Below, one piece after another: positions 21,590-44,648 of a stretch of 64,000 nt of DNA. A program made the translations under genes and the position numbers. Location: contig NC_079312.1 of assembly GCF_029931775.1 (NCBI RefSeq), positions 16,995,821 to 17,059,820 on the forward strand, in the 5' to 3' direction. Source of the DNA: Euleptes europaea. Taxonomy: Eukaryota > Chordata > Lepidosauria > Squamata > Sphaerodactylidae. Numbering within the stretch: the first letter of the stretch is position 1; every line of letters starts with the position of its first letter. The notes under the pieces were generated by a model. The model did not search any database and had not been told where the DNA came from. It saw only the letters and a program-made list of their open reading frames with translations.

Positions 21590-23310
21590 GAGCCACCACA
21601 CTTAGGAGCAGCTGGCAGCAGAACTGGACTTTGGACCAGGACCCAGCACGTACCCCCTTGAAGTGCACAGTAGACAGTACCCTCAATGTATGATATTTGG
21701 TGTATGATATGTGGTGCTCCAAAGTTAATTTTGGGGTGCAGAAGGCTCACAACTGTCCCAAACATTTATTCACGATTCAGGATTTTCAGGGGCCACCACA
21801 AATAGAAACAGGTGATGCCAGAACCAATGTCTGGACCGAGCACCACTGTATGTCCTCTTGCAGGGGACAGTAGTTCCCTATTCAAAACCTCTTTGCAATA
21901 CAGGTTTCTGGTGGGGGGGGGGACCAAAAAGAAGCCAGTGGTGCCAGAACCGGTGTTTGGACTGGGCACCGCTGTATGTCTTCTTGGAGGGGACAGTCTC
22001 TGGAGTGTGGGGATGTGTTATTTGGGGTGGTCCAAATATTATTTTGGGGTGCAGTGTCTGTATGTGCATCATTCCTGGGTCACCCCCCTTGGGAGCAGCT
22101 GGCACAAGAACCGTACTTTGGACCAGGACCCAGCATGCGCCATCATGGAGGGCACAGTCCCCTGAATGTGGGGGTGTATGATGTGTGGTGTTCCAATCTA
22201 TATTTTGGGGTGCAGCTAGGCCCCAGTGTCTGCCTTGGTCCTGGGGGCACCCCAGTTGGGAGCAGGTGTCACAAGAAACAGACTTTGGACCAGGACCCTG
22301 TACACATTGCCTTGTGGGGCACAGTCCCCTGAATGTGGGGGTGTATGATATGTGGTGGTCCAATCCATATTTTGTGGTGCAAGCTCCAGTTCCTTATTCA
22401 CATCTTCTTTGCAATATGGGTTTCGGGGGGGACCCAAAAAGATGCCATTGGTTCCAGAACCAGTGTTTGGACCAAGCACTGCTGTATGTCTTCTTGCAGG
22501 GGACAGTCTCTGGAGTGTGGGGATGTGTCATTTGGGAAGGCCAAAGATTATTTTGGGGTGCAGCTGAGCCCCAGTGTCTGTATGTGCATCTGAACTGGGT
22601 CATCCACTTTGGGAGCAGCTGGCACAAGAACCGGACTTTGGACCAGAACTCAGCATGCGCCATTGTGGAGGGCACAGTCCCCTGAATGTGGGGGTGTATG
22701 ATATATGGTGTTCCAATCCATATTTTGGGGTGCAGAGCTCCAGTTCCTTATTCAAAACCTCTTTGCAATACAGGTTTCTGGGGGGATGGGACCCAAAACG
22801 AAGCCAGTGGTGCCAGAACCAGTGTTTGGACCGTGCACCACTGTATGACATCTTGGAGGGGACAGTCTCTGGAGTGTGGGGATGTGTCATTTGGGGTGGT
22901 TCAAAGATTATTATGGGGTACAGCTGAGCCCCAGTGTCTGTATGTGCATCTGTCCTGGGTCACCCCCCTTGGGAGCAGCTGGCACAAGAACCGGACTTTG
23001 GACCAGAACTCGGCATGTGCCATCGTGGAGGGCCCAGTCCCCTGAATGTGGGGGTTTATAATATGTGGTGGTCTAATCCATATTTTGGGGTGCAAAGCTC
23101 CAGTTCCTTATTCAAAACCTCTTTGCAATACAGTTTTTTGGGGGAGGACCCAAAAAGAAGCCTGTGGTGCCAGAACCAGTGTTTGGACCAGGCACCGCTG
23201 TATGTCTTCTTGGAGGGGACAGTCTCTGGAGTGTGGGGATGTGTCATTTGGGTTGGTCCAAAGATTATTTTGGGGCGCAGTGTCTGTATATGCATCAGTC
23301 CTGGGTCATT
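21590..23310 (+). repeat. Tandem-repeat array, right arm (about 4-5 dimer units)
   Basis: Same repeat as the left arm, reverse-complemented. Landmarks such as CACAAGAACCGGACTTTGG recur about 357-361 bases apart (near 22622 and 22981). Half-units carry either GAATGTGGGGGTGTATGAT or GAGTGTGGGGATGTGTCAT. Some units are incomplete near 22260. Confidence 0.88.
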
Positions 23311-23569
23311 TCAGGCTACAATGGTAAACACGGCTAAGCATCCCCAAGATAAGCTTAGGACACGACAGGACAGGCAGATTAAACATTGGCGCAGCTGGTG
23401 GGAGAAAGGAAGAGTGAAACAGTACACAGGGTTTACGGGCATGGCAACCAAGGACTTGGTATGTAGCCAGTAGCTGGCCTGCTCATGTCAAGATCCTTTA
23501 CCCCTGCTAGCAGCAAAGGCCTGACACCGATAAGAAAAAGATGTGGGAAAGGAGTCTTGGGGGGTTACC

Positions 23570-24090
23570 ACACTTTGTATTCCCAGCAATGTATAAAGAG
23601 TTTCAAAATTTTATAAAAAACATCGCTTTAAAAGGGTTTTTGGATACAACAGCTAATAAATGGTTTGAAGACATCTTCACAGCTAAAGGGGCCAAACAAA
23701 GTGCAAACAGTATTTTTTACAACGTTTTCAACCTCTTAATACATCGGTGGGAATACCTAGAAAGTGCGAACAGTATTTTTTACAACGTTTTCAAACTCTT
23801 AATACGTCGCTGGGAATACAAGTGCGGTAACAGCCATTGTCCTGTGCACGGAGGCGGCTGCAGTTTCCCAAACACCGAAAGGAATCGGCCGGCTGAGAGT
23901 TGTTGCTCCTAAGAGATGTGGGCCTTGCGGATCCAGCAACGCCGATGTATTGAGACCCGGGGATTCCCGCACTTTGTATTCCCAGCGACGTATCAAGAGT
24001 TTGAAATTGTTATAAAAAAACATCGCTTTAAAAGGGTTTTTGGATACAGCGGCTAATAAATGGTTGGAAGACGTCTTCACAGCTAAAGGG
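23570..24090. repeat. Block repeats in mixed orientation upstream of gene B
   Basis: A segment with AAACTCTTAATACGTCGCTG occurs twice on the plus strand (about 23711-23760 and 23770-23822) and twice on the minus strand (about 23570-23625 and 23965-24025). The two minus copies extend into a shared block CATCGCTTTAAAAGGGTTTT. I recognise no family. Confidence 0.7.
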
Positions 24091-24723
24091 GCCACGGGGG
24101 AAGCCAGAGAAGAGTGCTGCTTCATGCAGAGAACTTTTCCCTCGAAGGCAGCAGCGGTTCTCAGCGCTCAGGATCAGAACCGCGTGGTTTCCTTGGCCAG
24201 AGGGCATCTACCTGTTGAACCCCCCCTCCGAAAAGGAGGATCCATGGAGATCCCCATCATGGGGGGGGGGGTATAAAAGAAGCCAATAAACAATCCCATG
24301 GGTCACGAAAGCCACATAAAGTCAGTAGCGGCTCTTGAGGAATAGACGAGGAACAGATCCCGGCCTTTTTCTTCTTCCCCGTGTTGGGTTGCAGGGGTTT
24401 GCAATTGCATGGAGTTTGATTCAGCGTTGAGAAAAAGCCTTCCCCCCCCCCTGCAGCCTCCAGTGGTGCCGCCCGCCTCCCCCCTCCCCTCTGCACCTGG
24501 AGCCTGCAGCCACAGAGCTGCCCTTTGCAAGGGAGGGAAAGGAGGGGGGTGGTCGCGGGGGCGGCTGTTTTGGGACCGTCTGGCGGAGCTGCGGGGCAGG
24601 ATCCGGAGCAGCGGGGCTGCCTGCCGGAGAGGTCGCTTGGCCGCCCCCCACCCTTCGCCCCCCGAAATGCGGGCAGGAAGGGGGAGCTCTGAAGCCCGGC
24701 GCCTTTGGAGACGGCGGGGAGAC
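24090..24723 (+). promoter_or_regulatory. Promoter and GC-rich 5' leader of gene B
   Basis: It is paralogous to 4870-5499. TATAAAA lies at 24272-24278 after a run of G, preceded by CCTCCGAAAAGGAGG. The gene A box is TATAAAT, so gene B has the stronger match to a TATA consensus. The transcription start would fall near 24300; no data here confirm it. Confidence 0.65.
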
Positions 24724-36917
<12,194 letters not shown>

Positions 36918-37424
36918 GGGCAGCGTTAGAAAAACAAGTGGAAAAAGAATCTTTGCTGTGAGATAATTGTGGGTTGAAGAGTCTGTTGCGAGTTAAGATT
37001 TGCCCAGCTCAATTTCCTCCGACAACAGGGATGATATTCTCTTCTTAATTCTTATGGGCTGCCCCAGTTTGCTTTGTTCACCAACCCCATAGCTTTCTGT
37101 GTCCACCACAATATTATTTTATAGGGGCTCACATCTACAGCATCATTTCTAGGTGCCAAAATGGTCCTTTGATGTAAGCACATTGGATTCATATAACGGT
37201 GTGGTACCTTTGGAAAAGCTGAGTTCTGCAGATCTTTCACCTTCTCTACCATATTCCCAATGTTTTCCAAGGATATATCTCTACTAAGTGTTATAGCACC
37301 ATTACCTAAACTCAAAAGATTCTCTGCAAACTCACATTGAGTAGCATAACCAGTAAGTTGTACAGTTATATTTTTCCTTGGGCAGCATGTTTGGACATGG
37401 AAGATGCCAGCAGGTGATGGGGGT

Positions 37425-37640
37425 GGTGGTGGCTCAGTGGTAGAGCATCTGCTTGGCATGCAGAAGGCCCCAGGTTCAATTCCCGGCATCTCCAGTTAAA
37501 GGGACTAGTCAGGTAGGTGATGTGAAAGATCTCTCTGCCTGAGACCCTGGAGAGCCACTGCCTGTCTGAGTAGACAATACTGACTTTGATGGACTAAGGG
37601 TCTGATTCAGTAGAGGGCAGCTTCATGTGTTCATGTGACA
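37425..37640 (+). mobile_element. tRNA-derived SINE (type 1)
   Basis: GGTGGCTCAGTGGTAGAGCA head, box B GGTTCAATTCC, end GCAGCTTCATGTGTTCATG. Confidence 0.85.
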
Positions 37641-37702
37641 CTACTCCAAATTTATGACGACTTGATGCAGGCCTACAACTCATCAGCTTCCGTTCCTTGT
37701 GA

Positions 37703-38008
37703 GGTAAGAGGAATAAGAAGAGTAGGTTTTTATCTGCCGACTTTCTCTACCATTTAAGGATGAATCAAACCAGCTTACAATGACCTTCCCTTTCCCACAA
37801 CAGACACCCTGTGAGGTAGGTGGGGCTGAGGGAGCTCTAAGTGAACTGTGACTTACCCAAGGTCAGCCAGCTGGCTTCATGTGTAGGAGTGGGGAAACCA
37901 ACCCAGTTCATCAGATTAGAGTCCGCTGCTCGTGTGAAGGAGCAAGGAACAAACCCAACTCTCTAGATAGAGTCCACCACTCTTAATCGCTACAAGACAG
38001 CCCAGCCA
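37703..38008 (-). mobile_element. tRNA-derived SINE (type 3), minus strand
   Basis: Tail-first reading TAGGTTTTTATCTGCCGAC, CACCCTGTGAGGTAGGTGGG, reversed box B and head near 38000. A middle segment is duplicated, as in several copies of this family. Confidence 0.75.
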
Positions 38009-38214
38009 ATACAATGGTGATTCCTCCCTTAGTTATGTCTGCTTATGTTTTATGGCTTCTCTTTTTAATATTGCGAAGAGGCAGCATAAAAATATTCTAA
38101 ATAAACAAAATTAAGCTATTTCTTTGCAAATACTACAGTGTGTAGTCTAAAGAGAGAGCCAGTGTGGTGTAGTGGTTAGAAACAATGGACTCTAATCTGG
38201 AACATTTCCCTGGA

Positions 38215-38920
38215 TCCGGTTTCCGGTGTGCAAAGAGTCAAACTCTTTCAGATTCAGCTCTGCCCTGGGGAGTTACATTTTATTTTATCTCAGTTCACTT
38301 CTAGGCTATTTTATCTGGGGTTTTTCCCCTAGGTTTTATTTTGCTATTTTGTTATTTTAAATTGGTTTTATACTTCGTAATCGGCTGCTGTTTTTGATTG
38401 CAATATACCTAGCAGATGGCTAGGTATATTGCAATCAAATACCTTTGTTGCTCGATTTGCTTTTTCTGTCCCCCTCCCTCTAGGGGAGCGGCGGCCTGTT
38501 TAATGATCTTTGTTGCTCTATTTGTTAGGTTTTTGCAAGGATTGTTACGATTGGTCTCATTCGAACTGGAGACTGGGGCCGGGCTATTTAGTATTGGTCT
38601 AGGTAGTATTTTATATTTTGTGCTTCGTGGAGCTGTTGTTATCTAATTAAAGTTAGGAGTATCGCCAGCATGTGTTTTGCAAACAGTGTCTTGCCATCGT
38701 TTTAATTTAGTTTAGCTTTTCCTTTTCTGTTAATTTATATTTCTGTTTTATTTTCATTTTCTTCTTAACCTTCTTGTGATCTTTTGAAGTCCCTCATTCA
38801 CTTCACCCTCCCTTTGGGTTGTGAGTCAGCCTGTTGTTAGTAGTTAACAGCTAATAGTAGTGTAGAACGTAGCAATAGCCAAGTTAAGGCTGTTTTATAT
38901 ATGTGTGTAAAATAGTGCCA
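38215..38920. other. Unassigned AT-rich stretch
   Basis: It begins after a truncated type 3 SINE head (38155-38215). No coding signal or boundary is clear. It may belong to the LTR element whose RNase H remnant follows. Confidence 0.35.
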
Positions 38921-38931
38921 GATGAAGGAGG

Positions 38932-39238
38932 TAAAAGGTGAAGGTAAAGGTGTCCCCTGTGCAAGCACCGGGTCATTCCTGACCCATGGGGTGACGTCAC
39001 ATCCCGACGTTTCCAAGGCAGACTTTGTTTACGGGGTGTTTTGCCACTGCCTTCCCCAGTCGTCTTCCTTTTACCCCCAGCAAGCTGGGTCCTCGTTTTA
39101 CCGACCTCGGAAGGATGGAAGGCTGAGTCAACCTTGACCCAGCTACCTGAAATCGACTTCCATCGGGATCGAACTAAGGTCATGAGCAGAGCTTGGACTG
39201 CAGTACTGCAGCTTACCACTCTGCGCCGTGGGCTCCTT
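38932..39238 (-). mobile_element. tRNA-derived SINE (type 2), full length, with 12-bp target duplication
   Basis: AGATGAAGGAGG flanks it at 38920-38931 and 39239-39250. The reversed head ends CTGCAGCTTACCACTCTGCG. A clear reference copy for the family. Confidence 0.92.
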
Positions 39239-39250
39239 AGATGAAGGAGG

Positions 39251-39555
39251 GTGAGTGTATCTTTTATTAAGTTGCTTCCTAGAGAGCAAAAGTACAGTGT
39301 TATTGAACAGGAAGAGCTGGGAGTGGTTTGGGGTCTAAACAAACTTAAGACCTACCTAAGAGGTGTCCATTTCCAGCTGGACACAGATCATAGCCCACTT
39401 GTCTTCATTCATAGAATGAAAGAGACGAATGAGAAAATCCTGAGATGGGCTCTGTCCCTACAGTATCTGTCATTCGACATTGTTCATATCGGACGGAAGG
39501 AAAATGTTCTAGCTGATTCCCTTTCAAGATGTCATGCAGAAGTGGAGTGAGGGCA
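39251..39555 (+). mobile_element. LTR retrotransposon fossil, Ty3/gypsy-type RNase H fragment
   Basis: The frame reads KLLPREQKYSVIEQEELGVV, then LDTDHSPLVFIHRMKE and ENVLADSLSR, the RNase H region of Ty3/gypsy pol. The element is broken and only this part is recognised. A SINE is inserted at its left side. Confidence 0.85.
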
Positions 39556-39583
39556 GGAACAGAGATCAGTTTGGGTTCATATA

Positions 39584-40125
39584 GAATCATAGAGTTGGAA
39601 GGGACCACCAGGGTCATCTAGTCCAACCTCCTGCACAATGCAGGAAATTCCAAACTACCTCCCCACCCCCACCCCCAGTGATCCATACTTCATGCTCAGA
39701 AGATAGCCAAGGTGCCCTCCCTCTCATGATCTGCCTAAGGTCATAGAATCAGCATTGCTGACAGATGGACATCTAGCCTCTTCTTAAAAACCTCCAGGGA
39801 AGGAGCGCTTACCACCTCCCGAGGAAGCGTGTTCCACCGAGGAACCGCTCTAACTGTTAGAAAATTATTCCTAATGCCTAGACAGAAACTATTTTGATGT
39901 AATTTCAACCCGTTCGTTCTGGTCCGATCATCTGGAGCAACGGAAAACAACTCAGCACCTTTCTCTATATGACAGCCCTTCAAGTACTTGAAGATGGTTA
40001 TCATATTCCCTCTCAGTCATCTCCTCTCCAGGCTAAACATACCCAGCTCCTTCAACCTTTCCTCATAGGACTTGGTCTCCAGACCCCTCACCATCTTTGT
40101 TGCCCTCCTCTGGACCCGTTCTTGG
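39584..40125 (-). mobile_element. CR1 LINE 3' portion, minus strand
   Basis: CR1 tail signature at 39584-39640. The reverse strand encodes [12 protein letters not shown] and FLTVRAVPRWNTLPREVV. Confidence 0.9.
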
Positions 40126-40980
40126 AGTTGTTATAGTTCAGAAGGATTTGATTTTAAGTAACTGAATATTATTTTATGATATTTCATTATTAGAGCTGAG
40201 AAAGTCACGCAGGCTGATCCCAAGGTTGGTTGGTTTGCAGAAAGCGAGATGGGGCTCCTCTCTCTGTGAGGGAGGTTGTAAGGAAGAAGCCATTGTAACA
40301 GCTGGACTGGCGCAAGGAGCAATCCGGCCTTGAGAGTTTTACGCCCTAGGGAACCCCAGCTGGGACAGTTTTGGGAACAGGTGAAACTAATGAGGAGGAA
40401 GGAAGCCAAAGTCAGCTATTAAGTGAAAAGGGATGTTGCTCTTGGGAGGGAGGTTTTTTTCGGGTTCTTTGGCTTTTGCTGTGGGGACTGGCAGTAAGAA
40501 CGAATGGGACCAGCTCTGCTTTGTAAGTAGCATACCTATTTAGACTCTTTAAGTTTTGTTATTTTTCCTTTTTAATTGCCTTTAATGGTGTGAGAGTTCA
40601 CTTTTCTCTTGCTCTCTCTGAAACCAATAAACTTTGTTGCATTACTTAAGCAAAGGTGTGAGGCGAGTCTGTGCGTGGCTCTCCCCTGCCCAGAAACGAA
40701 CCTGGAGTAGTAAAACTTGAGTATCGGGAAACTACTGGCCCCAAATAAAATACGTTCAGGTCTCTTTGTTTTGCTTGTGGAGTTGAGGGGAGACTGGAAC
40801 CATACAATGGTATTTTAAGTTATTTTATTAAGTTATTGTAAATAATAAATTATTTTAAATAGCCACTGCCAGCTACGGTTAGCCATTTTAATCATTTTAG
40901 ACACATACATCTAATTTTAATACTGTATTTTATTATTATGATAGATACACTATTTGCTATCAGGTATGAGTAGGAAAGTC
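40126..40980. other. Unassigned stretch, possibly LTR-derived
   Basis: An AATAAACTTTGTTGCATTAC polyadenylation-like site (40627) and a long non-coding body resemble an LTR, but I find no matching ends. Confidence 0.3.
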
Positions 40981-41268
40981 AATGAGCCCCGTGCCGCAGA
41001 GTGGTAAGCTGCAGTACTGCAGTCCAAACTCTGCTCACTACCTGAGTTTGATCCCAACGGAAGTTGGTTTCAGGTAGCCGGCTCAAGGTTGACTCAACCT
41101 TCCATCCTTCTGAGGTCAGTAAACTGAGCACCCAGCTTGCTGGGGGTAAAGGGAAGACGACTGGGGAAGGCAGTGGCAAACCACCCCGTAAACAAAGTCC
41201 ACCTAGTAAATGTCGGGATGTGACGTCACCTCATGGGTCAGAAATGACCCGGTGCTTGCACAGGGGAC
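40980..41268 (+). mobile_element. tRNA-derived SINE (type 2), plus strand
   Basis: The head is GAGCCCCGTGCCGCAGAGTG with GGTAAGCTGCAG, box B GAGTTTGATCCC, body CCAGCTTGCTGGGGGTAAAG. It ends at the left edge of the next LTR-like element. Confidence 0.88.
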
Positions 41269-42727
41269 TGTCACAGGCAGACTATAAAAATCTAGAAAGC
41301 TTGTAGAATTTTCCTATTTAAAGTCCAAAAGCACCATCTTATTTAGAGGCTTGACTTTCATTTAAAAGTGAACCAGCCTAAACATTCTTTTGCCAAGGAC
41401 TTGTCTTGTTGTATTCCTGTGCCAAAGTCACAGTCACAATCTGCAGCTGTCTGTTCTGAAAAGTTGCCACTTTCAGAAAAAAATTCTTTGAACTTTTCAC
41501 TCTTATCAGAAATGCTCTTGCTCATGACCTGTACTCCAAGGATTTGCTCTGACCGTTCTATGTCCTCTGATCATATTTGTGCTGACTGTGAGCTAATGAT
41601 GTAATGTAATAATATAATGTGATTTTATATTGAATTTTAAGTTTTAGAAAGTAAAGGAAATATTTATATTGAGCGTGTTCTCCAGGAGAAGAAAATGTTG
41701 GTAAAAGCAACTTTCAAGAGAAACATAACAAAGACACAAACTGACTGTTTAGTACATGTGGCTATGGTCAGCAAATGACCTGCTGTGGAATGGAAGTCCT
41801 TATATGGGAAGTGCAGAAGAACTGCTGCCCCAGGTAACATACAGTTCAAGTGCAGATTTGCAAAAACACTCTCTCAAGATCAGGTAGACACTGATTTGAA
41901 GGATATAAAAGGAGGAGTTTCCTAGCCAAGAGTTAGAGTTCCTAACAGGTTGGTACCCTCTGGCCTGAATGGATCTCTCCATCCCTTGCATGGGATGTGG
42001 GCTCTCAGACCTTGTTTCTTGCATGGATTAAGGCTCTTAGACCTTCCATATAGGTTAAGACTTTCTTGCCTAAAAAGTCTCTTTAAGTGTTTAGTCCTTG
42101 CGTGTTCTGAATACTTACAGATTTCTCCAGCATTTACAAGTCTTCCTATAAGACTGGAGAACTCCCTAAACTGAGGAGTCTCTCTAGATATCCAGCCCTT
42201 GCGAGGACTGGGTGTCTGGACTGAATACCTACAGACTTCACATCTTTCATATAAGATGGGAGCTCTTGGAGTCCATCAACCCTTGCTTACCGGTCCTCAT
42301 GGACTGAGGGGGCTTAGATTTCTCCAAGCCTTTGCGTAAACATGGAGGTTCTAAGAACTCCCTGTAGATCTATCCATCCTTTGTATGGAGGCACTGAAAA
42401 CTCCTTAATACTTGCATGTATTGGGAAGTGTTCACTAAGATCTATCCAGCCCTTATAGACATGGAAGTTCTTAAGACTTCTATATTATATATACTGTACT
42501 TACATTTACGTCTTTTTCATATTTTTGAAGCAATTCAATAAAGAGCTTACTCCGGTAAGAAAGCAGTTGAGTCCTTCTTAGTAGGTGTCTAACTGAATAA
42601 GATAACATACTTCTTCTCAGGAAGGGGTCGATTCTAAGAGCATAGGCACTGAAAAGCACTGACCCGGTTCAGGACCTTTACCTTTATGAGTAGGAAAAGA
42701 GGTTTTCCTTTTGACTCAGACCCTGAC
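41269..42727 (+). mobile_element. LTR-like fossil, plus orientation, about 1.46 kb
   Basis: It starts TGTCACAGGC and ends ACCCTGACA, the short inverted ends usual for LTRs. AATAAAGAGCTTACTCC lies near the 3' side. The middle (41940-42480) is built of diverged internal repeats with CTTGCATGG-like text. It shares sequence with 28640-29760. No flanking duplication is convincing. Confidence 0.5.
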
Positions 42728-43009
42728 AACCTCCCTTCTACCAAACAAAGTTAGCTGGAAGATTTCTTTACTTTTGGAAAGTAATACCAGTAACAGGTTT
42801 CAGGTGCTTCAAGATGAGTCTGTTGATTATATTGACACAGAAGAAAAAGAATGTTTCCCTATGCTGGCCCCCTAATGCGAATGTTGGCTCTCACAATCCG
42901 ATTAGTATTTCGACAGGTGCCAGTGTTGGTTTCTGTCAACAAACCTTCTCAAATTTCCCGTCTCCATCTTCATTCCAGCCTTGCATTTCACCCAAAAGAT
43001 CCTTAAAAT
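42728..43009. other. Short unassigned stretch
   Basis: No recognisable repeat or exon. Confidence 0.4.
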
Positions 43010-43556
43010 AGAGTGTGGTGGTCTAAATCCAGATTTGTGGCATGTTTCCTGGTGGCATCTAGATTAGATTACCCCAGTGTGCTCTGCATGGGGCTGACCT
43101 TGATGACAGTCTGGAAGCTGCAGTTGGTACAGAATGGAGTGGGTCATAGGGACCATACCATTCCAGTCTTATTCTATCTATGCTGGCTTCCAACATTCTT
43201 CAGGGCTCAATTCAAGGTGCTGGTATTGACGTTTAAAGCCCTGAATAGCCTGGGACTAACATACCGTAAGGACCATCTTCTCCCATATGAACCTACCTGC
43301 TCATTCCCATCATCCTCAGAAGCCCTACTTCAGTTGCCCTCGCCATCAGAGGCCCAAGAAAGGGCCTTCTTACTCGTGGCACCAAAAGTCTGGAACTCCT
43401 TCCCCAGTGAGATGTGTCTCTCTCCCTCTCTCTTTGTGCCTTCTGCCAGCAGAAGAGTCTTTTTGTTTCATTTGGCATACCCCCAGCTTTTATGTATGCT
43501 GCCTTGGGGACATTGTCAAGTGGAAAGGCGACATAAAGAATATTTTAAATAAATAA
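43010..43556 (+). mobile_element. L2 LINE 3' portion
   Basis: Translation gives the L2 reverse-transcriptase end: VASRLDYPSVLCMGL, FKVLVLTFKALNSLGLTY and APKVWNSFPSEM. It ends ATTTTAAATAAATAA. Confidence 0.85.
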
Positions 43557-43764
43557 GTATTTCCTTCTAGCCAAATACATTAGAACTTAAGTTGTCAGCT
43601 CCTGCCAGGGAAGGAAGCGAGAGATGGAGGAGGCATTTCTCTCTTTTGCTTGGCTATTCTTGATCAAAGGGCAATATCAAAGTATTTTGGTGTGGATCAA
43701 TCCGCCTGGATTTTTATATGTGGTAACTCATGTCTCGACCTAATTTTTGTGGGTGTACAGCTGG

Positions 43765-43855
43765 CCAAGAACGATAGGATGTTTTGGAAGACATTGATTC
43801 ATAGGGTCGCCAGGAGTCGGAAGCGACTTGACAGCACTTAACACACACGCACAGC
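43765..43855 (+). mobile_element. BovB LINE 3' end
   Basis: ATAGGGTCGCCAGGAGTCGG, GCGACTTGACAGCACTTAAC and a CA-rich tail. The window's first bases are the same tail in the duplicate copy. Confidence 0.8.
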
Positions 43856-44031
43856 TGGCCAAAGTCTGCTTTGATGAGACCTTATTCCCCACCCCCCCCA
43901 CCCCAAGTAAAAACTATTTCTCTCAAGTGTCTGGGAGCAGACACAGTTTTAAAGATGCACGTTCGCGGCAGGCAGACCCTCTGACACTAGGAAATGATGG
44001 CCACAGTTGAGAACATAAAAATCAGACCATG

Positions 44032-44037
44032 TTTATT
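44032..44037 (-). terminator. Probable C4 polyadenylation signal
   Basis: AATAAA on the minus strand about 470 bases past the C4 stop. It is conserved in the duplicate at 195-200. A truncated SINE lies between stop and signal. Confidence 0.45.
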
Positions 44038-44361
44038 GTAGGACAATTGACGTTAATGCAGAGGTGCAAGAATGATGAAAAGAGGGTATGCTTCGCTTAT
44101 GATATTAGCCCACAGTAAGACAGGCTGCATGCAGAGAGAGGCGGCTGAAAGGTGAAGTTCGAGAGGTCAGGTCTGTTGGCCATGATGCCTAAATGTACAA
44201 AGGCTGGGAGCCAAATGACAGGAGAAGGCTGTAGTGTCCATGCTCCACTTATAACCATCCTATTGGCAACTGAATGCCCCTCCTTGGTAAGATTCAGCAG
44301 GGCTCTTCTTTATGTTCTCGAATCCCTCAAATGCAAAGCAACAGGTGAGATGCTTTAGTGG

Positions 44362-44493
44362 AGGGGCTGTGGCTCAGTTTTTAGAGCATCTGCTTGGCAT
44401 GAAGAAGGTCCCAGGCTCAATCCCTGGCATCTACAGTTAAAGGGACTAGGCAAATAAGTGATGTGAAAGACCTCCGCCCAAGACCCTGGAGAG
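44362..44493 (+). mobile_element. tRNA-derived SINE (type 1), 3'-truncated, antisense in the C4 3' UTR
   Basis: It matches 522-653 and then jumps to the sequence after 842 of the other copy. Confidence 0.85.
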
Positions 44494-44506
44494 CCAGTCC
44501 TTTGGC

Positions 44507-44648
44507 TCAGATGCGGCAGCCGTTCTCAGCAAAGGAGCTCATAAAAGACTGAAGGTCAATGCAGCTGTTGCGATTCTTGGTGGCTCCGCAGTTTCTGGGA
44601 TCGGGCAGCTCCTCCACCCACGCGTTCAAATCCAGCAGGTACTGAGGG
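44507..44648 (-). CDS. C4: C4 last exon (C345C domain end, stop)
   Basis: Encodes [34 protein letters not shown] and ENGCRI, stop TGA at 44507. Mammalian C4 has YLLDSNSWIEEMP at this place (from memory). Phase 2 entry; acceptor CTCTGCAG. Confidence 0.95.

Larger units (their letters stand above)
36918..38105 (+). other. Gene B 3' untranslated region (inferred), AATAAA at 38100
   Basis: It aligns with the gene A flank at both ends: the segment after the stop and the AAATTTTCTAAAT-like context of the poly(A) signal. Two SINEs are inserted (37425-37640 and 37703-38008). Confidence 0.45.

Noticed and set aside
18806-23310. CRISPR-like array
   Set aside because: The units are about 360 bases, vary throughout and have no short repeat/unique spacer pattern. 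The genome is vertebrate.
23370-23420. Possible retroviral primer-binding-like text GGCGCAGCTGGTGGGAG
   Set aside because: No LTR ends at this point and no gag or pol follows; too weak to call.
18854-23473. Many overlapping open frames of 80-180 codons on both strands (for example MWGCMICGGP..., MSVCASVLGHP...)
   Set aside because: They repeat with the 360-bp tandem unit, occur in several phases on both strands, and have no splice or codon signature of a gene.
43013-43552. 179-codon open frame resembling a host protein
   Set aside because: It is the reverse-transcriptase end of an L2 LINE.
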